Origin: Candidatus Geothrix skivensis
GTDB taxonomy: Bacteria > Acidobacteriota > Holophagae > Holophagales > Holophagaceae
Length of the DNA: 64,000 bases
Direction: 5' to 3'
Assembly: GCA_016721195.1 (NCBI GenBank)
Contig: JADKIO010000005.1
Coordinates: 1,114,001-1,178,000, forward strand
Both the position numbers and the translations under genes were made by a program. The notes below the pieces were generated by a model that was not told the origin of the DNA, made no database searches, and saw nothing but the letters and a program-made list of their open reading frames with translations. Shown in pieces: positions 57,720 through 64,000 of the stretch; the stretch's first letter is position 1; each line of letters opens with the position of its first letter.

Positions 57720-58882
57720 GGCTGGGACTCCCGGAGCCAGGTACCCGAAGGCGTGCTGGCGATGGGCGTGGGACTGGGCTGGCCCGGCAGATCCTGGGTG
57801 TAGCGGACGAGCTGCCCCCGCTCGAACGAAAGCAGCCGGTACCCGTGGTACCGGTGAGGCCAGCGTGTCACGCGCCGCAGGGCATCACCCAGGGCGGTGG
57901 TGACCACGAATTTCGTTCCCGGGAAGTCGGCCGTGTCGTCCCGGAACCGACCGGAGCTGTCGAAGACTGCATCCTGATGCCAGTGCCCGGTGAGGACGAC
58001 GGGGACTTGCCGTTCCAGGCAGAGCTTCACGAGGCCATCCCGGAACCCGAACAGGGGCCCACCACTCTTTTCGCCATTGCCAAGGATCGCTTCACCGGGG
58101 GGAAAGACCGGATGGTGCAGCTGGACCAGGGGCACCCGCCCCGACCTGGTGTCCAGCTGTTCCCGGAACCAGCGGAACTGGCTGGGGGTGAACCGATCCC
58201 GGCCGTGGGCCGAGTCGAGGCTCAGGATGCGGAAGGGACCGAGGTCCACGCGGTGGGTGGTGCGGGGACCGAAGTGGTTGAGGAACCTTGCCCACCCGCC
58301 GCGCTCGTGGTTGCCTGGGCAGGCGATCACCGGAATGCCCATGGCCTCCAGGCGCCGGAACTGGTCCAGCAGGAAGCGGTACCAGGTCTCGCTGGAATCG
58401 TAGGCCAGGTCACCCGAGGCCAGGAAGGCCTGGGGCTTGACCACGGCCATCTCATCCACGAACCGCTCGAGCATGGCCTCCTTGCCCGTGCTGGGGAAAT
58501 CCGCCGCATGCACCAGGAGCATGCGGTCCGGCAGGGTGCCTTCCCCCCAGTGCTCCAGCCCGTCCGTGGGACGGCGGTAGGCGCCCTCCACGGGGGTGGC
58601 ATCCGCCAGGGTGATCCAGTACCGATTCCCATGGCTGCGATGACCGAGGATGCGCTGCCCGCCATGCTCGAGGCGGAAGCCCCACTGGCGCTCCACCACC
58701 TCGGCGGCCCAGCGCCAGGGGACGAAGGGCAGACTCGTGACGAACTCCACTTCGAAGGGCACGCCCGGGCGGGCGATGGCGGGCGCCCCCAGGCGCGGCG
58801 CATCCAGGCGGGTTCGGAGGGGCAGCCCCACCGCCAGGATGGCCAGAACGGCGCAGACATAGGGGAGAATCCAGCGCTTCAT
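57716..58882 (-). CDS. Membrane-anchored metallophosphoesterase
   Basis: This 388-residue calcineurin-like phosphoesterase has one N-terminal membrane anchor or signal (ILPYVCAVLAILAVGLPL), a ~100-residue N-terminal beta-rich domain, then the metal-site motifs: LLVHAADFPS, ASGDLAYDS, CPGNHERGG, QLHHPVFPPG and VVLTGHWHQD. Topology places the active site outside the inner membrane. The layout resembles purple-acid-phosphatase-like enzymes with an N-terminal accessory domain. It lies between, and overlaps, genes for an LTA-synthase-like sulfatase and a polytopic membrane protein, pointing to an envelope phospho-substrate. Confidence 0.85.
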   Translation of the reverse strand: MKRWILPYVCAVLAILAVGLPLRTRLDAPRLGAPAIARPGVPFEVEFVTSLPFVPWRWAAEVVERQWGFRLEHGGQRILGHRSHGNRYWITLADATPVEGAYRRPTDGLEHWGEGTLPDRMLLVHAADFPSTGKEAMLERFVDEMAVVKPQAFLASGDLAYDSSETWYRFLLDQFRRLEAMGIPVIACPGNHERGGWARFLNHFGPRTTHRVDLGPFRILSLDSAHGRDRFTPSQFRWFREQLDTRSGRVPLVQLHHPVFPPGEAILGNGEKSGGPLFGFRDGLVKLCLERQVPVVLTGHWHQDAVFDSSGRFRDDTADFPGTKFVVTTALGDALRRVTRWPHRYHGYRLLSFERGQLVRYTQDLPGQPSPTPIASTPSGTWLRESQP

Positions 58883-61041
58883 GGCTGCCTATCGGTCTTG
58901 TTGTGGGAGAGCAGGAATTTCGACCAGTGGTGGAAACCCTTGGCCAGCCGGGTCATGGCGCGGGCCCGGGCGGGCTCTGCGGGGCCGTGATCCCTCGGCG
59001 TGGGTTCATCCAGTCGGTAGAGGACCGAACGCCCATCGGGCTCGAGGTTGACGTACCAGTCGCCTTGGATCAGCCCCACCCGGGGGGGCCGGCGGAAGGT
59101 GGTGAAGGTGAAGGCCGCGGCCTTGTCCCCCCAGACCGGATCCGTCAGGTCCTTGCCCAGGGTCTGGAGTTCGATGGGGTGCCCAAGGATCGAAGCCAGC
59201 GTCGGCAGGAGGTCCATCTGGGTGCCGACGGTGGAGATCCGCTGAGGCTTGAGCAGGTGCGGGGCGTAGATGACACAGGGGATGTGGTGGACACCCAGGG
59301 CCAGGTCCCCGAAGCGCTGATCCGTCATGCCCCGCGGGATGCCGTGATCCGCCCAGAGCACGTAGACCGTGTTGGCAAACCCGGGGCTCTTCTCGGCCCG
59401 CTCGAAGAACTTCCGCAGGCTGTAGTCCATGAGCCGCACGGCGTTGTACTCCTCGTTGTCCACGAAGCCGGCACGGCGCAACTCGTCCGGGGTCCTGCGT
59501 TCCACCTGGAAGTCGCCCAGGTGTTTGGGAATCGTGAAGGGGGGGTGGTTCCCGCTGGTCTGGATATAGGCCCAGAAGGGTGCCTGCTCCGCTTCCAGCA
59601 CCGCCTGGGCCTCGAGCAGCAGGTCTGCATCGCAGACGCCCCAGACATCCACCTTGGGCCCCTTGAAGAAGCCCTCCTCGTAGAGCCTCAGGTCCTTGAA
59701 ATTGTTCTTCAGCACGCCCCGCATCTGGGCCCAGTTGGCGCTGCCCCCGAGGAAGTAGGACTTCCGGTACTCGTCGAAGGCGTGCAGGGCTGAATGCTGA
59801 TCCAGCAGCAGCGGGTTCCGGGTGGCGTTCTGCACGGAGCTCACATCGGGGGTGCCGAATAGCGTGGCGAACATGGAGCGGCTGGTGTTTTCCATGGCCA
59901 CATGGAAGCGATCGAAGAAGATGCCCTTGGCCGCCAGATCATCGAGGCAGGGTGTGGGTTTCAGGGGATTGCCCAGCACGCCGGTCTTGAAGCCCGCCAG
60001 GCTCTCCAGCTGGATGAGGACGATGTTGGGATGGCCCTGCACCAGGGTGCGGGGCGTCTGGTGCCGGCGCAGCGTGGGCAGGCCCTGGGCATCGACCTGA
60101 ACGGGAATGCCGAAGTAGGCGGCCAGATCGGGTTGGGTGGCCTTCACCTGCTCGAGGTCATAGCCACCGTCCATGTCCCGGCGCGTCTCCAGGAAGAACA
60201 GGATCGGATTCAGGGCCAGGTGGGCGTGAAAGCTGCGCTTCGCCTCGAAGGCCTCGGACCACCGCAGGGGATAGGCGCTCCACTTGGACCACATGAGCGC
60301 CAGCAGGAAGAGGGTGAACCCGGCGTTGGCGGCGCGCCTAAGCCACGGCGACAGGGGCAGCCCTTCCAGGCCCCGGGTCAGGCGGCCCAGGCCCCAGAGT
60401 GAGACGGTGGTGAGCACGATCAGCGCCAGGGCCAGTCGACCGAAGGGGTAGCTCTCCCACATCATCCTCAGGCTGGTGCCGGCATTGTCCAGGAACATCA
60501 GGAGGGTGCCGTTGAGCCGGGTGTGGATGTAGCCGTAGCTGCCCGCATCCACCAGATAGCCGAAAATCAGCATGGCGATGAGAAAAGCCGCGAAGGCACT
60601 CCAGAGCCAGCGGCCGCTGCGCGAGGAGAGCCCATGCCCAGGGGTGCCGAACCGGTAGAGGGCCACCAGCAGGAGGAACCCCAGCAGGATGGGCCGGGCG
60701 GCCCGGTCATCCACCATGGCCACCAGCACCATCGCCACATAGGTCGCGAGGGCTGCGGCCAGGACCCAGGGGGCCAGCCGGTCTCGCCAGGATGGGCTGG
60801 CCACTCCCGGGTTCCCGCTACGCAGCAACAGCCAGGCCGGCATCACCAGGATGGCCGCGAGCCGGAGGTCAAACTTGAGCCCCAGGTAGAGTGATCGCCA
60901 GGTTTCCAGTTCCCCAAGCCCACGAAGCCCCTCGAACCCGGCCAGAAAGCCCAGTCGGGCCAGGCAGAACACCCCGGCCGTGGTCGCCAGCAGGTACAGC
61001 ATCGTGCTGAGTTTGGGTCGGTTTGAGGCGGCCATACGCAT
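58879..61041 (-). CDS. LTA-synthase-family sulfatase-fold membrane enzyme
   Basis: This 720-residue protein of the LtaS/MdoB/EptA-like alkaline-phosphatase superfamily has about five N-terminal membrane helices (to ~260) and a periplasmic sulfatase domain. The metal Glu is in VLIQLESLAGF, the nucleophile Thr in MENTSRSMFATLFG, and the distal metal Asp-His pair in LWADHGIPRG. In Gram-negatives such proteins transfer phosphoglycerol or phosphoethanolamine to glycans or lipid A; the acceptor here is unknown. The start ATG at 61041 has TTTGAGG upstream; other in-frame starts lie within six codons. A -10 (TACACT) lies 25-30 bases earlier. It heads the three-gene operon. Confidence 0.87.
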   Translation of the reverse strand: MRMAASNRPKLSTMLYLLATTAGVFCLARLGFLAGFEGLRGLGELETWRSLYLGLKFDLRLAAILVMPAWLLLRSGNPGVASPSWRDRLAPWVLAAALATYVAMVLVAMVDDRAARPILLGFLLLVALYRFGTPGHGLSSRSGRWLWSAFAAFLIAMLIFGYLVDAGSYGYIHTRLNGTLLMFLDNAGTSLRMMWESYPFGRLALALIVLTTVSLWGLGRLTRGLEGLPLSPWLRRAANAGFTLFLLALMWSKWSAYPLRWSEAFEAKRSFHAHLALNPILFFLETRRDMDGGYDLEQVKATQPDLAAYFGIPVQVDAQGLPTLRRHQTPRTLVQGHPNIVLIQLESLAGFKTGVLGNPLKPTPCLDDLAAKGIFFDRFHVAMENTSRSMFATLFGTPDVSSVQNATRNPLLLDQHSALHAFDEYRKSYFLGGSANWAQMRGVLKNNFKDLRLYEEGFFKGPKVDVWGVCDADLLLEAQAVLEAEQAPFWAYIQTSGNHPPFTIPKHLGDFQVERRTPDELRRAGFVDNEEYNAVRLMDYSLRKFFERAEKSPGFANTVYVLWADHGIPRGMTDQRFGDLALGVHHIPCVIYAPHLLKPQRISTVGTQMDLLPTLASILGHPIELQTLGKDLTDPVWGDKAAAFTFTTFRRPPRVGLIQGDWYVNLEPDGRSVLYRLDEPTPRDHGPAEPARARAMTRLAKGFHHWSKFLLSHNKTDRQP

Positions 61042-61114
61042 CCAAGAAAGCCTCAAAGGGCCGAGGGCTCCAGTGTACCGGTGGAGGTGGGTGGGTTGGG
61101 GGGTTTTTCCCCGG

Positions 61115-62227
61115 TCAGGGCCTCACTTCGGCGTAAATGTTGTCCCGCTGCCAGGGCTCGTAACCGGCCGCGCGGATCATGCGGCCCATCTCGTCCTGGT
61201 TCACGGAGTAGCAGGTGCCTGCGGCGCTCACCACGTTCTCCTCGAGCATGAGGCTGCCCATGTCGTCGCAGCCGTAGTGCAGGGCCAGTTGGCCGGTCTT
61301 GCGGCCCATGGTGACCCAGGAACTCTGGATGTGCGCGAAGTTATCAAGGAAGAGGCGCGCCACGGCGATGGTACGCAGGTACTCCACGTCCGTGGGCTTG
61401 GGCACCTTGCCCTCCCAGGGGGTGTGGCCGCTCTGGAAGGGCCAGGCCGCGAAGGCCGTGTAGCAGCCGCCCCCTCCATGGGCCTTGATGCGGGCCAGGG
61501 CCCTGTCCTGCTGGTCCCGCAGGGCCTCCAGGTGCTCGATGCGCTCCGCCAGGGTTTCCGTGATGCCGAACATCATGGTGCCCGTGGTCTTCACGCCCTC
61601 CTCGTGGGCCGCTTCCATCACCTCGAGCCACTTCTCGCGGCCCCCCTTCAGGGGGGCGATCTTCTTGCGGATGCGGTCCACCAGGATCTCCGCGCCACCA
61701 CCGGGAATGGAGCCAAGGCCCGCTTCCCGCAGGTCCGCGATGGTCTTGCGCAGGGTCTGACTGCTCAGCTTGGCCATCATCTGGATCTCCACCGGCGAGA
61801 AGCCATGGACCCAGATGCCCAGGTCCTGGTGGAGGTAGCGGACCAGATCCAGGTAGTAGCTCCAGGGGAGGTCCGGGTTCACGCCGCCCTGCAGCAGGAA
61901 GCCCGTGCCGCCGATGGCCTTCGTCTCTTCGGCCTTCTGCTTCAGCTGCTCGCGGGTGAGGACGTAGCCCCGGCTGTCGCCGGGCTTGTGGTAGAAGGCG
62001 CAGAAGGTGCAGTAGACGTTGCAGACATCCGTGTAGTTGACGTTGCGGTCGATGACATAACTGGCGCGGAGGGGATCGTTGTGGCGGTCCCGCAGGGCCG
62101 TGGCCGCCACGGCCAGATCCGGCAGCTCCGCCTGCTCCAGCAGCACCAGCGCTTCGGAAGCAGTGATCCGCCTGCCCTGGAGGACCCCGCTCAGGATGTC
62201 CTCCGGCGTGCCGAGGGTGCGCAGCAT
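61115..62227 (-). CDS. mqnC: Cyclic dehypoxanthinyl futalosine synthase
   Basis: This 370-residue radical-SAM enzyme of the futalosine menaquinone pathway cyclises dehypoxanthine futalosine. The [4Fe-4S] cysteines C69, C73 and C76 are in CNVYCTFCAFYH. Downstream are GFLLQGGVNPDLPWSYY, SIPGGGAEILVDRIR and GTMMFGITET, all typical of MqnC rather than MqnE. The ATG at 62227 lies two bases after the stop of a 54-codon gene, whose last codons supply AAGG as the ribosome-binding site, so the two are coupled. It implies menaquinone-based respiration, consistent with the B-type SdhC. Other mqn genes are outside this window. Confidence 0.94.
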   Translation of the reverse strand: MLRTLGTPEDILSGVLQGRRITASEALVLLEQAELPDLAVAATALRDRHNDPLRASYVIDRNVNYTDVCNVYCTFCAFYHKPGDSRGYVLTREQLKQKAEETKAIGGTGFLLQGGVNPDLPWSYYLDLVRYLHQDLGIWVHGFSPVEIQMMAKLSSQTLRKTIADLREAGLGSIPGGGAEILVDRIRKKIAPLKGGREKWLEVMEAAHEEGVKTTGTMMFGITETLAERIEHLEALRDQQDRALARIKAHGGGGCYTAFAAWPFQSGHTPWEGKVPKPTDVEYLRTIAVARLFLDNFAHIQSSWVTMGRKTGQLALHYGCDDMGSLMLEENVVSAAGTCYSVNQDEMGRMIRAAGYEPWQRDNIYAEVRP

Positions 62228-62229
62228 GC

Positions 62230-62394
62230 CTAGGCCTTGTACCCCATTACCTGGAGGCAGCGGCGGCAGACGCAGTCCTGGCCTTCCACGCCGTGCTGGA
62301 AGTGCTCCAGGGTGTAGGCGCAGCGGCACTTTTCGCAGATCTGGGTGGGCTCGGTGCTGGTCTTGGGCGCGTAGAGGTGGGTGGGATCGGGCAT
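62230..62394 (-). CDS. 54-residue zinc-ribbon protein upstream of mqnC
   Basis: This small gene reads MPDPTHLYAPKT at its start and ends LQVMGYKA. It has five cysteines arranged as ICEKCRC (20, 23, 25) and CVCRRC (41, 43, 46), consistent with one treble-clef or zinc-ribbon metal site. GGAG lies six bases before the ATG. The stop is two bases before the mqnC ATG, so translation is coupled and the ribosome-binding site of mqnC lies in its last codons. I know no named family. It may be a zinc- or iron-binding accessory to MqnC or an unrelated small regulator. Confidence 0.75.
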   Translation of the reverse strand: MPDPTHLYAPKTSTEPTQICEKCRCAYTLEHFQHGVEGQDCVCRRCLQVMGYKA

Positions 62395-62457
62395 GGCGGA
62401 CTCCGGAACCTCAAGGATAACGCGGATGGGGCATATTCTGGAGCCCCGCCCTGCACG

Positions 62458-62485
62458 GCAAAGGCGGCCTGATGGCCGCCTTTGC
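62458..62485 (-). terminator. Hairpin downstream of hpf
   Basis: GCAAAGGCGGCC pairs perfectly with GGCCGCCTTTGC around a four-base loop, 20 bases after the hpf stop on the minus strand. The T-run is only three residues inside the stem, so efficiency is uncertain. Confidence 0.65.
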
Positions 62486-62504
62486 TAGCGAAAGCATGAC
62501 AGGG

Positions 62505-62828
62505 CTACTCTTCGACGACGCCGGCCTTGAGGCTGTCGTGGGGGCGGGTATTGCGCTTGCCCTGGTGCTTGTGGGCCTGGGCCTCCAGCTTCTCCGCGGC
62601 CTGGGTGATGCTGGTGTACATGTCGTCCGTGGTGGCCGAGGCGACCAGCGCGCTGGCCCGGGTCTTCAGCGTGATCTCGGCCATGTGCCGGTGCTTTTCC
62701 ACGCTGAGGATCACGTGCACGTCGATGATGTCGTCCAGGTAGGTGGTCATCTTGGCCAGCCGCTCCTTGGTGAACTGCTTCAGGGGCTCGGTGAGCTCCA
62801 TGTGGCGGCCGGTGAAATTGACCTTCAT
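62505..62828 (-). CDS. hpf: Ribosome hibernation-promoting factor, short form
   Basis: This 107-residue HPF/YfiA-family protein binds the 30S decoding centre in stationary phase. It has the beta-alpha-beta-beta-beta-alpha fold pattern: VNFTGRHMELTEPLKQF, LDDIIDVHVILSVEKHRH, AEITLKTRASALVASAT, and DDMYTSITQAAEKLEAQ ahead of a basic tail. It lacks the C-terminal dimerisation domain of long HPF. AGGAG lies before the ATG. It follows rpoN by 52 bases, a conserved arrangement in many bacteria. Confidence 0.94.
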   Translation of the reverse strand: MKVNFTGRHMELTEPLKQFTKERLAKMTTYLDDIIDVHVILSVEKHRHMAEITLKTRASALVASATTDDMYTSITQAAEKLEAQAHKHQGKRNTRPHDSLKAGVVEE

Positions 62829-62880
62829 GGGACACTCCTGAAAGGGGCCGGGTGGCCCGGATTGCGTGGTTCCGACCCGT

Positions 62881-64000
62881 TTACCGGCGCCGGCGCTGGG
62901 AAGCTGGAGGTATTTTCAGTTCCTCCCTGTACTTGTTGACCGTCCGGCGGGCCACCTTGATGCCATCCCGTTCCAGCAGGCCGGCGATGGCCTCGTCGGA
63001 CAGCGGTCTGGCGATATCCTCGGCCTGCACGAAGGCCTTGATGCGGTGTTTCACCACGGTGGCGGAGACATCGGAATCCTTGGGACGGGCCGAGAAGAAA
63101 TAGTTCAGGTCGAAGAGGCCCTGGGGCGTGTGGATGGTCTTGGCCTTCACCACCCGGCTGATGGTGCTTTCGTGGAAGCCCGTGGCCTCGGCCACGTCGC
63201 GGAGCACCATGGGCCGGAGGCGCTCGATGCCGTGCTCGATGAATTCCTTCTGGAGTTCCACGATCTGGGCCGAGACCCGCAGCACGGTGCGGTTGCGATC
63301 CTCCACGCCGCGGATGAAGTCCCGGGCGCTGCGGAACCGCTCGCGGATGAAATCCTTGTCGCACTTGGCTTCGCTGGAGGCCATGAAGCGGGGGTACTCC
63401 CCGTTCACCTTCAGGCGCGGAAGGCCCTCGTCGTTGAGGTAGACCTTCCAGTGGCCGTCCTCGCCCTTGAGGACCACCACGTCGGGCTTCACCACCCGCT
63501 CGCCATCGGGGTCGAAGGCGCGACCCGGCGAGGGGTTCAGGTGCTTGAGCTGCTCCATGGCCGCGCCCAGTTCTTCATCGGAGCAGGCCAGGGCCCGCCG
63601 GAGCCGGGCACTGTCCCGCTGGGAGAGCAGCTCGGAAAAGTCCTGGATGATCCGCACGGCCAGGTCGTCCGGTTCCGCTCCCGCGTGGCGCAGCTGCAGC
63701 AGCAGGCACTCCTGGACGGTGAAGCAGCCCACGCCCGAGGGGTCGAATTCCTGCAGCACATCCAGGGCCGCTCGCAGGGCCTCCTCCGTCACACCGAAGT
63801 CCACCGCCAGCTTGGCGGGCGTGGCCTCCAGGGAGGGCTGATCCGGATCCATGCGCAGGAAGCCCTTGGGATCCATCCGATCAATGAGGCGCTCCACGAT
63901 GGGCGCCCTGGGGTCCTCGTGTTCCAGCGTTTCGTACAGCTGGCCCAACAGGTGGTCCTGCAGGGATTCGGAGGCGCTGAGCCGGTCCTCCCAGGACATC
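62881..64000 (-). CDS. rpoN: RNA polymerase sigma-54 factor, N-terminus beyond the window
   Basis: The last ~373 residues of sigma-54 are present; the frame is open to the window edge, so the Gln-rich activator-interacting region I is missing or only partly seen. The core-binding domain is recognisable (SLQDHLLGQLYE, FDPSGVGCFTVQECLLLQL). The -12-binding helix-turn-helix is in DVAEATGFHESTISRVV, and the RpoN box ARRTVNKYREEL recognises the -24 element. It implies sigma-54 promoters and enhancer-binding proteins elsewhere in the genome. Confidence 0.95.
   Translation of the reverse strand, partial: MSWEDRLSASESLQDHLLGQLYETLEHEDPRAPIVERLIDRMDPKGFLRMDPDQPSLEATPAKLAVDFGVTEEALRAALDVLQEFDPSGVGCFTVQECLLLQLRHAGAEPDDLAVRIIQDFSELLSQRDSARLRRALACSDEELGAAMEQLKHLNPSPGRAFDPDGERVVKPDVVVLKGEDGHWKVYLNDEGLPRLKVNGEYPRFMASSEAKCDKDFIRERFRSARDFIRGVEDRNRTVLRVSAQIVELQKEFIEHGIERLRPMVLRDVAEATGFHESTISRVVKAKTIHTPQGLFDLNYFFSARPKDSDVSATVVKHRIKAFVQAEDIARPLSDEAIAGLLERDGIKVARRTVNKYREELKIPPASQRRRR

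Overview
The window is GC-rich, roughly two-thirds GC by eye, and densely coding. It reads as the chromosome of a Gram-negative bacterium. The evidence is lpxC (lipid A), the C-terminus of a TonB-dependent receptor, a MacA-like periplasmic adaptor and many exported enzymes. Menaquinone by the futalosine route (mqnC), a b558-type sdhCAB, a membrane pyrophosphatase, short-form hisG with hisZ, and several prolyl-oligopeptidase paralogs suggest an Acidobacteriota (Holophagae/Geothrix-like) anaerobe or facultative respirer. That placement is inference from gene content; no 16S gene is present. I see no phage, insertion sequence or CRISPR array.

Layout. 1-4300: receptor C-terminus, ymdB, a 100-residue unknown, aquaporin, a PolB-type 3'-5' exonuclease, a DoxX-like gene whose 5' end runs through an 87-base G homopolymer, and a frameshifted, truncated HAD gene. 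4339-7762: hydroxyacyl-CoA dehydrogenase, then class I and class II fructose-bisphosphate aldolases separated by a 66-bp tandem repeat. 7803-14621 (minus): hppA, oligopeptidase B-like protease, VOC protein and prfC, with a perfect hairpin in every gap. 15001-18429: sdhCAB. 18608-25186: hybrid histidine kinase, cca, GNAT acetyltransferase, a lone E1-alpha subunit and a chemoreceptor. 25248-32164: ackA, a MacAB-like exporter with two permeases, arfB and a small membrane protein. 32165-34440: exported MsrB-MsrA fusion, bacteriohemerythrin, a repeat cluster and tRNA-Thr(CGT). 34503-38808: two prolyl oligopeptidases, one with and one without a signal peptide. 38950-46449: PhoH/PIN ATPase, tyrS, two SPOR-domain envelope proteins, ispD and lpxC.

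46546-54657 is a compact histidine operon: hisD, a hisC fused to a HAD phosphatase, hisB, hisH, hisA, hisF, hisIE, hisZ, hisG. Most junctions overlap by 1-10 bases. The HAD domain is the obvious candidate for the otherwise missing histidinol-phosphate phosphatase, so the operon would encode the whole pathway. 54706-64000: an unknown basic protein, a succinate-semialdehyde-type dehydrogenase, a three-gene envelope operon (LTA-synthase-like sulfatase, metallophosphoesterase, membrane protein), mqnC translationally coupled to a 54-residue zinc-ribbon protein, hpf, and rpoN running off the edge.

A regulatory pattern recurs. At several genes a TAnnnT hexamer lies exactly 6 bases before the start codon, as expected for leaderless transcripts. 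The clearest case is a 17-bp gap between two divergent genes that carries one such hexamer for each direction.
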